This document shows, piece by piece, positions 22,782 to 34,841 of a stretch of 64,000 bases of DNA (the stretch's first letter is position 1; each line of letters begins with the position of its first letter). The stretch spans positions 7,480,001 through 7,544,000 of the forward strand of contig CM068320.1 in the NCBI GenBank assembly GCA_034766995.1. The letters are read 5' to 3'. The DNA is from Acanthacorydalis orientalis. Lineage: Eukaryota; Arthropoda; Insecta; Megaloptera; Corydalidae. The translations under genes and the position numbers were made by a program. A model generated the notes under the pieces. It was given only the letters and a program-made list of their open reading frames with translations, made no database searches and had not been told where the DNA came from.

Positions 22782-23362
22782 CGTAGATCGTTTGATAAGA
22801 TTGGTAAATTTCTATGATGTGGTGCCACCATTGTCTTAGTAACGATACGACTATAATGTGTCACTTTTTAAACTAGAAAAGGTGAAATTTCAGCTAAAAG
22901 TGACGCGTTGTTCGCATTCTACAGATGTTTGAAGCGAAGCAGTTGCCGCAAAAATGAAAAAACGAGTAGGCCTTTTGGCGTCAATTCGTCACTGTAGATA
23001 AAACATGGATGCATCTCTACACATCTGAGTCGAAGCAGCAGTCATAATAGTGGACAATGACTGGTGAAATTGCATCGAAAAAGACGAAGACAGAATTAGA
23101 CTTAGAATTGATTTTTCATCCATCCGATTCTCCAGATTTGACCTTGTGCAACTGTTTTCTCTTCCTGAACTTAGAAATTTGGCTCAGCGGGAAGAAATTC
23201 TCGTTGAATAAGGATGACATTGCCACCCTCAGCGCGTATTTTACAGTTTCGCTGGATGAAGTGTATAGTCCTCAATGGAGATTTTGTTGAGAAATAAAAT
23301 CATTTTTTTCCAAAAAACTATGTTTAACTTGTTTTTTACTATACTTATCAAACGACACATAT
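22782..23362 (+). mobile_element. Internally deleted irritans-type mariner (family A, copy 1)
   Basis: The left end CGTAGATCGTTTGATAAG and the right end CTTATCAAACGACACATA are inverted repeats, with TA flanks at 22780-22781 and about 23363. Only about 580 bp remain of a 1.3-kb element. A block near 22985-23060 matches 'DETWMHLYTSESKQQS…QW' in degraded form, then the sequence jumps to the C-terminal part (ELIFHPSDSPDLTLCNCFLF, GKKFSLNKDDIATLSAYF) at 23105-23290. Both the N-terminal half and the stretch containing the second catalytic Asp are deleted. Confidence 0.85.
23057..23290 (+). pseudogene. Mariner transposase C-terminal remnant
   Basis: A 76-residue open piece of irritans-type transposase. 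The SPDLTLCNCFLF segment is the third catalytic block, where the usual Asp of 'CDFFLF' is Asn. LEIWLSGKKF and DDIATLSAYF match the family's C-terminal region. It starts at a codon that is not a true initiator and lacks most of the protein. Confidence 0.8.
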
Positions 23363-25193
23363 ACGTCAAAATGCTCAGTACACTTGGACTCTCATTCTTG
23401 ATGTTAATTTTTTTTATATCTACATAACCTATTTTTAAAATAATTTTGAAGTTATCACTGGATATAATTGAACATTTTCATTTTCAAAAATATTTCGATT
23501 CAAAATTTATTAAGAATTATTATGATTTGAAAAAGTTTTTCCTGAATAATTCTATTCTGGGATAATTTTGTTTCCTTCTATTTGTTTTAGCTTAGCTGTC
23601 AATTTAAGTTGCGTGAAGACAAATGTGTTTTTGAAATATTTTTTTAATTTAGTATACTGTTTTCATTTTTGGAAGAGCTTTTTTAAATTCAAATTAATAA
23701 TTTTATATATATATATATATATGATATTTATAAAATGACACATATGTTTTCCAAGAATTCAAATTAATTTCAGAGTTTTCAGTACAACCGTTGAACCAGA
23801 ATTGAATTTATAAAAAAAATAATATCTGACGAAAAAACCAACAACTGGGAACAGTTCTGGCATCTTAAGAATGTAACATAATAACTCTCTAAAACAGTGC
23901 GTGGAATCAACATCACATCGCATAAAAATAAAACTGAATAACAAAAACAGATGTTAAGATTTGTGTTCTGTGCGGAATAATCTTGCCAGCTGGCGCAGAG
24001 CGAAACGCAAAGCTCGTAAAAGAGCTTTTTCAGCCCTTCAACACTACGACATTTAATTTAACTTAGAAAAACAGTACCTGAGCTTCTGCTGTCTAAGGAA
24101 GACTTCTGCTTTGTCAGGTTGGATTATGCTTTCTCGCTGGAGATTAAATCTTGCGACGAAATAAGTTAAAGACGAAATCCAAATCAAGCTCTTTGGAAAT
24201 AAAATTAATGATATTTATGATGTCGTGAGGCGTGTTCATGATCACAAAAGTAATGTTTTAATCGCCTGTATAACGGGATTGTTTATTTTTCAGTTATTCA
24301 TTTCTTTCATATTTATTTTTTAACATCATCAAGAATAAGATTTATTTCTGACCATTTTTAACAAAAGATTAGCTTAATTAAGATAAATACATTCAGTAAT
24401 GTAAAAATTGTATGAATATATAACTAAGTTTCACTCTTATATATTTTAAAGTGAATGACAGTTGAATCAAAAATTAAAATTATTTTAAAAAATCATATTA
24501 TTCACTCCTTTACTTCGAACCTTATTGTTGATTTTTTGTCCCTAATTCATAATTATTAAAAAAAGTATATTATATATTTTTATAAAATAATAATAAATTG
24601 TTATTATTTTTAACTTAATTCCTAGGTTTAGATGCATACAAGTTTGAATTTTTAACCAAAGTATTGGTACAAATATAATAAATGTCTTTCATATGCACAA
24701 TAAGTCAGAATGAAACATAAGTAAATCAATATAAAAAATTGTAATATATTTTTCTGTATACTTCAATACCCAAAAGTAATTTGCTATATCCAATAGTTAA
24801 TTGTTGCAGTGCATGAGATTGGATTTTCAATATGTAATATAGAAATATCCACTCAATATATAATTTAAAAAAATTATATATTTGTAATTACAATATTTAG
24901 AATTGTAGGAGGACTAAAATTAATGACTTTTTATATACACTAAAAATAAAAAAGTGACTTCTAAAACATCTAAAAATTTATTGTCGATATTTTGATTGTT
25001 GGTTATGTGCAATTTGATAAGACGGGATCGGTTTCAACAGTAACTTGATTCGTGTACTCGCTGAGGGAAAGGGAAGCAGTCATATGTTTCCAAACATTTC
25101 CATCCCTTTTAGTAACGCATGTGAAGTTGCAAGTTATTCTGCCATTAATTCTTCATTTGGAAGTTGTTGCAACACAAACGTTCCGTGCAAAAA
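23363..25193. other. Mostly AT-rich stretch with one GC-richer patch
   Basis: A GC-richer patch at about 23940-24240 has short open pieces (for example ICVLCGIILPAGAERNAKL) interrupted by stops. I could not tie it to a family. A short TA run lies at 23702-23723. The rest is AT-rich. Confidence 0.45.
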
Positions 25194-26250
25194 ATGGATA
25201 GAAATGAAATGAGCAAAATGGAAGAGAAATGGAATTCATGGTGAGATTAAATACTTTTTTTAGAAAGGAAATTCATAAGGGGATATTTCTTACATTGAAT
25301 GAGTCAAGTCCATCCTACAAAACCGTTTGACTTTGGTTGAATGAATTTACATGTGGCAGAACGAGCATTGAAAATGCAGCATGCTCAAGAGGTGCAAGAT
25401 CAAATGTTACACCAGAAATCATAGATAAAGTCTACAATATGGTTTTGTACGACCCGCGAATGAAAGTGAGGGAGATAGGAATCTCATTCGAACGAACACA
25501 TTTATTTTTCATTATGAATTGCGTATGAAAAAAAATTCCACAAGATAGAGGCCGAGTTTGCTCACTGCTGAGCAAAAACGAGTTTGTACGCGAATATCAA
25601 CAGAATTTTTAGAATTCTGTGTGAAGAATCCAACAAATTTCGTGTAGTGTTTTGTAATTATAGATGGCACTTTGATTCATTTGTATACAGCATAATCGAA
25701 AAGAAAATCAAAATAGCGGACTAAATGCAACAAAACGATTCTGAAGAAGGAAAATACGATTCAGTAGGATGGAAAGGTGATGTAAGTTTTCAGTGATGTG
25801 AAAGGAATTCTCTTCATCAACTATGTACACAAGGGAAAAACAGTTACTGGCCAATACTACGCATCACTTTTGGAGAAGTTTAAGCCAAAGACAGTGGAAA
25901 AACGTTTAGCAATGGCACAGAAAAAAGTGTTATTTCACCATAACAATGCACCGGCTCATTCAAGCGTTATCACTCAGTAAAAATTGGGTGAATTAAAATT
26001 TGAAATTCTTCTGCATCCACCGTATTCGCCTGATTTGGCTAACTTGAACTTCCATCTATTTCTGAAACTAAACTTTTTCCTGGCTATAAAGCGATCTAGG
26101 TTGAATAAAGAAACGATAGAGGTTACAATTGACTAATTAAAGAACTTCGAAGAAACCCACTTCTGGGAGAGAATCTCGAGGCTGAAGAAACGTTGTGGCA
26201 AGTGTGTTGAGCTTCGATGGGATTACGTCAAAAAATCAAGTACACTTTGA
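25194..26250 (+). pseudogene. Irritans-type mariner transposase, heavily mutated
   Basis: From the ATG at 25194 the frame sequence can be followed across about 1.06 kb in pieces: KMEEKWNSW-like start, ESSPSYKTV, NEFTCGRTSIENA, TPEIIDKVYNMVL, RMKVREIG (HTH region), then GILFINYVHKGKTVTGQYYA, QKKVLFHHNNAPAHSSVIT and PPYSPDLANLNFHLF. The second catalytic aspartate (HQDN in the family) is Asn here and the third (SDFFLF) is also Asn. Several stops (for example TAA at 25978-25980) interrupt it, and the C-terminus reads ELRWDYVKK, as in ELKGDYVEK. No clear terminal inverted repeats were found, so the ends are probably eroded. Confidence 0.85.
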
Positions 26251-27789
26251 AAATGAAATTGTTGTTTCTAATAACGAATCATGTCACTCATTAAACTGAT
26301 CGCGTATTGTAATACCTCATTTTTAGAATAAAAATACATAAAAAATATTTTTTTTAATAATTGTTTTATAAATATGGCATCATCATTAAAATGCATACGA
26401 TCAACTATTAAAATGATTAGTTATCATCAAACATTTTCGAAAAGAAACTTTATTAATATAGCCATAAAATCAATTTATCCATAAACTGTATAATAAATAA
26501 TACTGAAATAAATTTACTGCGAAAAAAATATATTTAAACATTTTTTTTAAACGAAAATGTCAAGAAAATGGTTGTCACTGCTCATTGGCTAGTTATTTTT
26601 TTCCTATGTCTAATAATTTCTCAACTAATAAATTAGAAAATGTTATTTGGTAGGGTAATTCATTAATAAATAAAATGAGTAAATATTAATTCTAAAATTA
26701 TTTTTTAAAATTGAATATCAATTGTTCAATAAAAACAAAAATTGCATTGGACAAGACAAATAAAACTGTTTTTCTTTAGAATAAAACAATAACGGTATTA
26801 AAAATGTTAAAATATTATTACATATTAAGATAATGCATTTTTCTTACCAATGTCTTTTCTCAAAAATATACATACTTGTACATTCCAAGTTTGTAAAACT
26901 AATTTTAGAAAAAATAAATATTTAGAACCATAAAGATAATTTAAAATCCTTTTTAAGTATTTCAGTTTCAGAGTTTCTGATGTAAAGGTCACGTATATGT
27001 CTTACCGAATACCTAGTGATAAAAAATAAATATAAATCTAATAGAAAGATTCCTCAACAGTATAGAAAACGAAATAAAAATAAGTCAATCGAGAGTATCA
27101 ATCACATTCAAGATTGTACTTCTTTTACAAGACATTATTTTAAATGGTAAAAATAGATTTAGAATGAATAACACGTTGTTTTAGAATAGAACAATATAAA
27201 CTTTCTAGAATTTTAGTATATAAAGTTATCTCTAATAACTCGATCATAGATTGAAACTCATAATGATCACTACCTTACTTAAATATTTGAGTAAATATAA
27301 ACTTTATAATCTTTTTAAATGTTTAACATTTGTATTTTTTTTTATTTTAATGCAATTCAAATTTTGTACTAATAATTAACATATTTCAATTAAAATATCT
27401 GATACAGATAATTTATTCTTATATTCTTTCTGATTTAATTATTAAGTAGAATTAAACAATTATAAGTTATGTATATATATAATTATAATAACTAAATAGT
27501 ATATAAAACATGAAGTATTTTTAGTTCAATTATATATTATATTGGTTCATATAATGTATTTTTTTCGTATTTCATACATGCTTATTGAATATCCGCAATT
27601 ATTATTTTTTCCGATGGATCATTTAACTACATCATTAAATCTAAAATACATTCAATAGTTTCGTAACACTACATCTGAAAAAGTTAAATGATAACGTTAC
27701 ATTCATCAATCAATAACAAAAACAAGAACAAAGTTGCCAAGTAAACCAAATCCTGAAAATAATCCTTTTGATAAATTAAATAGAACATA
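26251..27789. other. AT-rich stretch, no gene seen
   Basis: About 1.5 kb of AT-rich DNA. No coding-like block, repeat pair or microsatellite of note. Confidence 0.5.
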
Positions 27790-28150
27790 AGACAAGTTTA
27801 TGATGTGCTCGTGTCGGGAAATTCATCCACGGACGTGTATAAAGCCAGCGAGGCCTGTACGAGGTGCTAAAAACCACACAAAAACCACGATGCGCGCTAC
27901 GTGCAGAACATTCTGCAAACAGCTCACTTTGTGGGGGCCGCCGTTCATTCGCCTGCTGCCGCAGCGTGAATCAGATATTCTTTTCTCTTCCTTATTTCCG
28001 TGTATACAAAAGTTAACATCTTATTGTTGTGCGGTTTCGGTCGAAGTCAGTATTATCATTTTCGATTTCGGAAATTGAACTGTGCGTGTTTCACTTTGAC
28101 CATTCTCCGTTTGGGTTTATTTCTTTTATATTTCATTTCTGATTTCTCGT
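27790..28150. promoter_or_regulatory. GC-richer island with TATA box
   Basis: A block of about 350 bp with many CpGs in otherwise very AT-rich DNA. GTGTATAAAGCC places a TATAAA at 27838-27843. A 92-codon frame (starting MMCSCREIHPRTCIK at 27800) is open on the plus strand, but its composition and lack of family resemblance do not persuade me that it is a protein. A promoter or first exon, a conserved enhancer, or an unrecognised repeat are all possible. Confidence 0.3.
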
Positions 28151-28210
28151 CGTGTACGATTGTTCGTGTACTACAATTTTTATAACCTTTCCTAGTAAAT
28201 AATTCAATGT

Positions 28211-28247
28211 TATATATGTATGTACATATATATATATATATATATAT

Positions 28248-28336
<89 letters not shown>
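28211..28336. repeat. Interrupted (TA)n microsatellite
   Basis: TA runs with TACATA/TATGTA interruptions. Confidence 0.95.
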
Positions 28337-28337
<1 letters not shown>

Positions 28338-28506
28338 CGTTTAAATTAGTACCATGCATAAAAATCGTAATTTATAAATATACCGTATTGAAATGTGGAA
28401 GAAAACATATTAAATATATTAAACTATTGAATAATATTTTTTTTTAATTTATTATAGGGTTTAAGATAAAATTTACTTCATCTTTACTTGTGGTTGAAGA
28501 TGTACG

Positions 28507-28510
28507 TATA

Positions 28511-28554
<44 letters not shown>

Positions 28555-28577
28555 ACATATATATATATATATATTAT
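28507..28577. repeat. (TA)n microsatellite
   Basis: TA runs with two short interruptions. Confidence 0.95.
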
Positions 28578-28784
28578 AGCACAATAAGATCGTAAAAGTT
28601 TTCATTTTGTTCTTAAAAGATAATAAAAGTATTTATTTATATTAAGGATTTGAATATATATTATTTTTTGTATTATATAATATACAGTTTATATAAACAA
28701 GTATTACAGAAGAAATACGTTATATAAGTATGTTTTCATACGTTTGTAGTAAATCTAATCCATTTTATAATATATAAATACGTA

Positions 28785-28917
<133 letters not shown>

Positions 28918-28920
28918 CAA

Positions 28921-29261
28921 AAGTATTTTTTTCCCTTAACAACGAGCCATCCCACACATCGATCGTCGCAATAGAAAAATTGCACGAATTAGGCTTCGAA
29001 TTGATTCCTCATCCACCCTATTGTCCCGACATGGCCACGTGCGAATTCTTCTTCTACCCAAATTTAAAAATTTGTCTGTGTGGGAAGAAATTTTCGTCGA
29101 ATAAGGATGTCATCGCCGCCGTCAATGCGTATTTTGCAGAATCGCTGGATAAACTGTATAGCGCTCAAGGGAAACTATGTTGAGTAATAAAATCGTTTTT
29201 TTTTTTAAAAAAAGGAAACGGTGTTTTTCTTTTTTACCATATTTGTCACACGACCCTTTTG
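28921..29261 (+). mobile_element. 5'-truncated irritans-type mariner (family A, copy 2)
   Basis: Only the 3' third remains. It starts at the region between the two C-terminal catalytic blocks and ends with the family's 3' terminus (TTTGTCACACGACCC, TA at 29262-29263). In frame it reads [60 protein letters not shown]. The third catalytic Asp of 'CDFFLF' is Glu. The left edge directly meets a (TA)n array, so the loss of the 5' part happened at or next to the microsatellite. Confidence 0.82.
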
Positions 29262-30668
29262 TAACCGAAATAAAAAGTTCATGTTTTAATAAATTGATAT
29301 AAAAAATGTAATTTATAGATGTTATTATACTATTGATTTTGCAGAATTAATGAACTTTTATTTATTATTTTTATTGATGACAATTGTATGTGAATATCAT
29401 TTGGTAAGGAATCGAATAAATTTAATATTACAATGGAATAATACTGAAAAATTTAGAAGGATAACGTTACTCTAGTTCAATTTTATTTAATCAGTTAATA
29501 CAAAAAGTACATGATACCCGTGAATAAAATGCACTAGAATGCTGAATAGTACAAAATAAAAATATACGAGAAGTGTACTTATTCATTAATGTTGTGTATG
29601 TTACGCCTTAAAATACTAAAATGTTCATTCTATGTCACCAATGAAAATGGTGCTTTCTCTTTTCAAAATAAGCATTACATGAAAATATTCTAAAATTTAG
29701 TCAGTTATTTCCAATCTAAATTTACGAAGACTATCAAATAATTATATTTGTACGTGTATATCAATAATGAATAAAAGTAGAACTTTATGATTGGATCAGC
29801 AGAAAAATTATATCGGATTTGTTATACAGGAACGTTTGATTTCTTTGTCAAAAATTCAAAATCATGTTGCATAATTAATACTTGTATACATGTTCATTGT
29901 TTAAAACAATATCATATTTTATTATGAAAATATTATTAAATTTTAATAAAGCTAAAAATAAGTTGTAATAGTTTCTATTTAGTGTCTTTAATTTTTTTAT
30001 ACAAAGGAGCTCATATTGTCAAAAAATTATAAAAGGAAATAAAATAAAAAACTTGAACGTATAAAAGATCTTTCGAAAATAAAATAAATACTTAGCTTTT
30101 ACTATTTTAAATTTTATTAAAAAAAATTAATTTAAAAAGTATCAATACTTTCTATTGCACTTATTTTTTAACTCTATAAACTACATTGAATTTAAATAAA
30201 AATGTCAACAAAAATGATTATTGTTTCTTGTGAACATAATGCTATAAAACTTAAATATTATCTATAACAAAATCAAACACAAAAAAACGTTATGACTAAA
30301 CTATTTTTAATTATAAATGAAAAAAAGTAAATAACATATACCAAAAAAAATTATAAGATTACTAACTAAAAATTATTGTAATAATTTTGGTGTGAAATTA
30401 AACACCTAAAGTTTAAAAGAAAATATTTTTGTTACTGTTTCCGAATATTACAAACTGGAAAAGTTGCTGTTAAAAAATTCTTTAGTTCTCGTTCATAAAT
30501 AATTCTTTCTCAACTTGTCCTCTGGGATAACTTGGATTCTTTTCACAACAACGGGTTTTAACGCGCCTAGTGGCATTTTCATCTTTTATTAAGAAAACAA
30601 CTGTTTCCTTGATAAAACACCGATTATCACTAAATCCTTTTAATAAATGTTATTTTGAAAAAATAACG

Positions 30669-30670
<2 letters not shown>
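29262..30670. other. AT-rich stretch, no gene seen
   Basis: About 1.4 kb of AT-rich sequence with nothing I can assign. Confidence 0.5.
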
Positions 30671-30738
<68 letters not shown>

Positions 30739-30751
30739 GTGTGTATATATG

Positions 30752-30807
<56 letters not shown>

Positions 30808-30823
30808 CATGTGTGTATATATG

Positions 30824-30872
<49 letters not shown>

Positions 30873-30896
30873 GTATAGATATATATATATATATAT
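30671..30896. repeat. Long imperfect (TA)n array
   Basis: About 225 bp of TA runs. A unit containing TACATGTGTGTATATATGAA occurs twice (30734-30757 and 30806-30829), so the array also grew by segmental duplication. Confidence 0.95.
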
Positions 30897-31189
30897 TAAT
30901 ATTTGTAATTAGAAAAATATTCACACATAACAATTTTATACAAAATATAAAATAAAGTAGTATAGCTTGAAATAATTTAAGAAAATAAAGGAATAATTTG
31001 ATATTTAAATAGTACTCAATGCTGTTTTTAATATTTTTAATAAGTTGTATAATGATTTTATTGAGAATAATTTTGAAAAGAAATTTTATTTTGAGAACGT
31101 TTGTGTTCGAATAATCTAAAAAACATGTAAGATGCATTTACATAATCATGAAATTATTTACAGTCTTTAAAGTTACGTAAGGTACTTAT

Positions 31190-31290
31190 AAAAATAGGCA
31201 CGCGGCGAACGTGATGCCGTTCCAGAGGATTATCAAATGGTCGATTAAGGGCAGAATGCATAACGATGAAAGCCATATCCAGTGCTTACC
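31190..31290 (-). CDS. Coding-like hydrophobic segment, unrecognised
   Basis: A 100-bp patch much richer in G+C than its flanks. On the minus strand it reads KHWIWLSSLCILPLIDHLII then LWNGITFAACLF before a stop, and resembles a membrane segment. A possible acceptor (TTATTGGTAAG) precedes CACTGG, but no good donor follows. It could be an exon of a membrane protein or a transposon remnant. The frame also extends upstream through AT-rich sequence of low credibility. Confidence 0.25.
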
Positions 31291-32072
31291 AATAAGTTGG
31301 AATTTATAATGAATAAAGTCTAAGTTGTAATTAAGATTAAGTTTCATTTTATTCTTTGAGTTTACTTTCTTAAAGTAAAAAAATATATAAATTTTTAGAA
31401 CACTTAAACACATGTTTTTTTATTTATTAAATATAATTATTTAAAATATTTCAAGTTTTAGTTTTCATAATGCTGTTATATTTTTAAAACAACAAGTCTA
31501 TGTTAAATTTTATCAAAAATATTTTTTTAAATTTTGTCATTTAGAACCTTTCATAAAAGAACTACTTATTTATACGTTTTCAATATCAAATATGAATGAA
31601 AATCATCATTTTTGATCTCGTTTGTAGAACAAATTTTTTATTCGTCATTTTTAACTCAATTCACTATAATGAAGCTGCAGCCTACGACAAATTTTTAAAA
31701 TGGATTTTTGATAATAATTTATTCAGAAGGCCTGAATTTCAGTTTTTCAATATGTTACTATAATTATAAAACAAGAATTAACTTTTAGTATGCATTATTT
31801 TTTACGTGGGTCGTTTGATATGTTTAGTAAATTTCTATGATATGGCGACACCATTCATTTGGTAACGACACGGCTATCAAGTATAACTTTTCAAACTAGC
31901 ATAGGCGAAATTTTAACCAGAAGCGATGCGTTATTCACGTTCTAAAATGTTTGAAATGAGCATTGTAGCAGTTTTCTCAAAAATAGAAAAAAAACGAGCA
32001 GATATTTTGCGTCGATTCATCACTGTGGATGAAACATTACTACACACTTGACTCGAAGCAGCAGTCAAAGTA

Positions 32073-33362
32073 CGAGGATGGTCCAGAAGTACCCGGCCTG
32101 ACCTAGAGATGGCGGTAGTTGTTTGAAAAATATCACTGTATTAGATAGTACACAATCTATAAAGCATATGTTTCAAGTTTGAGGACGCCACGTTGTTTAG
32201 TATTTGTCTGGCAGCAATCAATAGTGAACGTTTTCAGTGAATTTGTGAAAATGGAGAAAATTGGTCATCGTTACGTGATACAATACTTTTATTTGAAAGG
32301 CCTCAGCCCAACCAATATAAAAGCTGAACTGGATTCTACTCTGGGTGAGTCTGCTCCTTCGTTTACAACAGTGAAATATTGGGTAGCAGAGTTTGAACGA
32401 GGTCGTACGAGCTGCCAAGACGAGCATCGCAGTGGTCGACCAAATGAGGTGACGACTCCAGAAATGGTGAAGAAATTCCACAAAGCGGTACTGGATGATC
32501 GTCGACTGAAAGTGCGCGAGCTAGCAGACATAGTAGGCATTTCAAAAAGTGCGGTACATCGCATATTATCTGAAAATTTGGACATGAGAAAGCTGTGTGC
32601 AAGATGGGTGCCCCGTTTGCTCATACTCGAGCAAAAACAGTGTCGTGAAGATGTTTCAATTGAATGTTTAGAGAAGTTTCACAGCAACAAAGCAGAATTT
32701 TTGCGCCGTTTCATAACCATGGATGAAACATGAGTCCATCACTTCATACTCGAGACAAAAGAACAATCAAAACAATGGACTGAAAAGGGAGAACCGGCTC
32801 CAAAGAAGGCGAACACCGTTTCATCTGCAGCCAAGGTCATGGCGTCGGTTTTTTGGGATGCGCGTGGGATAATTTTCATTGACTATCTTGAGAAAGGAAA
32901 AACTATCAACGGCGAGTATTATGCGAACTTATTGCAACGTTTGAGCGAAGAAATCAAGCAAAAACGGCCGCATTTGGCTAAGAAGAAAGTGTTGTTTCAT
33001 CAAGACAATGCACCAGCTCACAAATCCGTTATTGCAATAGCCAAAATTAATGAATTAAAGTTTGAATTGCTACCTCATGCACCCTATTCGCCAGATTTAG
33101 CCCCCTGGGATTATTTTCTGTTCCCAAATTTGAAAAAATGGCTCAGTGGTCAAAGATTTCCCAACGATGAAGAAGTGATGTCGGCAGTTAATGGGTATTT
33201 TGAGGAGCAAGACAGTTCTTATTATAAAAAGGGTATCGAACTTATTGAACATCGCTGGGAAAATTGTATAGAGCTGAAAGGAGATTATGTTGAAAAATAA
33301 ATATATTTTTTTCCAAAATTTTTGTTTTTTTGTTGGGTCGGGTACTTCTGGGACCGCCCTCG
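32073..33362 (+). mobile_element. Nearly intact irritans-type mariner, nested in copy 3
   Basis: A 1,290-bp element with clear terminal inverted repeats: CGAGGATGGTCCAGAAGTAC on the left and, in reverse, CGAGGGCGGTCCCAGAAGTA on the right. The TA target duplication is intact (32071-32072 and 33363-33364). The length is standard for mariner. It interrupts the older family A copy at the sequence CAGTCAAAG/TA/GTGGAC, and the uninterrupted equivalent is seen in copy 1 near 23039-23053. It is the least decayed transposon in the window. Confidence 0.95.
32251..33300 (+). pseudogene. Irritans mariner transposase with one premature stop
   Basis: The ATG at 32251 (MEKIGHRYVIQYFYLKGLSP) opens a frame of 349 residues, the usual size. 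Two N-terminal HTH motifs lie at about residues 1-110 (SPSFTTVKYW-like, GISKSAVHRIL, MRKLCARWVPRLL). The DD34D triad is complete: Asp158 in TMDET, Asp252 in FHQDNAPAH and Asp287 in SPDLAPWDYF, with 34 residues between the last two. The C-terminus is IELKGDYVEK. The only break seen is TGA at 32731-32733 (codon 161), where the family has Trp of DETW, a one-base change. It acts as a cut-and-paste transposase in related elements; here full-length protein would need readthrough. Confidence 0.95.
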
Positions 33363-33915
33363 TAGTGGACTATGATTGGTGAAAGTGCGCGTAGAAGGTT
33401 AAGATCTTTTTGTCGGCTGGAAAGGTAATGGCCACTATTTTTTAGGATTCCCAAAGAATCATCCTGATCGTGTACTTAACGAACGGAAAAATGATAACAG
33501 GAAACAATTATATAATATTATTGGACCGTTTGTAAGAAGAGCTGGAACAAAAACAGCCAAGATTAGTGCATAAAAAGTACTCAAGTACTCTTTCACCAGG
33601 ACAACTTGCCGTCCCACAAATCGACCATTGCAATGACAAAATTGCACGAATTAGACTTATAATTGATTTCTCATCCACCCTATTCTCTAGATTTGGACCT
33701 GTGCAAATATTTTCACTTCACAAACTAGAAAATTTGGCTCAGTGGAAAGAAATTTTCATTGATGAGGATGCCATCGCTGCCGTCAATGCGTATTTTGCGG
33801 ACTCGCTGGACCAACCCCTGTATAGCCCTCAATAGAATCTATATTTAGAAATAAAACCGATTTTTTCCATAAAACGATGTTCAACTTTTTTATCATTCTT
33901 ATCAAACAACCCTCG

Positions 33916-34841
33916 TATATAAATTTTAAATGTTATTTGAAAAATCAAATTCAGTAGAATAAAATATAATGTGTAAGAAAATAAAAGGAACATTTATTTT
34001 TTTCTCAATAATCAGAAGTAAAAAAAATAAAATATAATACTATTTTAAAATAATATAAATATATTTTGATAATACACTAAAAAAAAGTTGAAAATAGCCT
34101 CTTAGCATTTCTATTACAATATTGTTTTTTATTACAAATTTTTTTTAGCTTCGATACTTGAAGACGAAAATATTAATAATATACCTCGAATTTAATTTTT
34201 TTTATGTCACTGTCGTGAAATTATGTTACTTATAGCTACTTATATATTCTTGTAGCCGCATGTTGTAATCCCTTTTTAATGATATGAGTTTTAGGTATGT
34301 TTAGTTTCTTTCAATTAATTTCTCCATCAAAGTATTATTATTGCTTATTATTATATAATATGATTATGTTCTCGTATACTTAATAATAAAACAGTATGAA
34401 AAATTATGATTGTTGCTGTACTCAAATTGTTTATAATAAATAAAAAAAAGTGTAAAAGTATTTAATATATAACAACCGTTGTGGATACATTTGAAGAGTT
34501 TTAATATTTATATTTTTTCTTCAATGTTCCATGATTTAATACGAAAATAATCATTGTATAGAGATAAATAACTCTAGATAAGTTCTCTAAAACATGTGTG
34601 AACACTGCACTGATATATAGGTAATAGTTTATATAATTAAACCTTATTATATTTTGCTCGATTTAGTTTTAATTTTTCTAATTTATTGTTTAATTTCTGC
34701 TCAATCAATGTAATTTGGTGCAAAATATATAAAATTGAACGCCATTTGTGTACACTAATAGGGAAAAAATGTAATCAAATTTTGTACCATTGGGTAAATA
34801 ATTTTCTTGAAGAAAAGTTTATTGTCTTTTAACTAGTTAAG
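33916..34841. other. AT-rich stretch, no gene seen
   Basis: No coding-like block or microsatellite. Ends at the hairpin at 34842. Confidence 0.5.

Larger units (their letters stand above)
31805..33915 (+). mobile_element. Irritans-type mariner (family A, copy 3) carrying a nested mariner
   Basis: The left end CGTGGGTCGTTTGATATG and the right end CTTATCAAACAACCCTCG are inverted repeats with TA on both sides (31803-31804, 33916-33917). Without the insert at 32073-33362 the element is about 820 bp and internally deleted. The remnant shows DETWLHTLLESKQQS-like sequence at about 32025-32070, and 'KVMATIF' and 'LDRL-EELEQK-P' like pieces at 33420-33560. The C-terminus is near 33640-33835 ([21 protein letters not shown]). 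Many stops and frameshifts are present. Confidence 0.85.

Noticed and set aside
23940..24240. Possible hAT/BED-zinc-finger fragment (CVLCG motif)
   Set aside because: One Cys pair alone with early stops; no further hAT motif found.
32218..32624. Antisense frames inside the nested mariner
   Set aside because: Shadows of the plus-strand transposase, which has clear family motifs.
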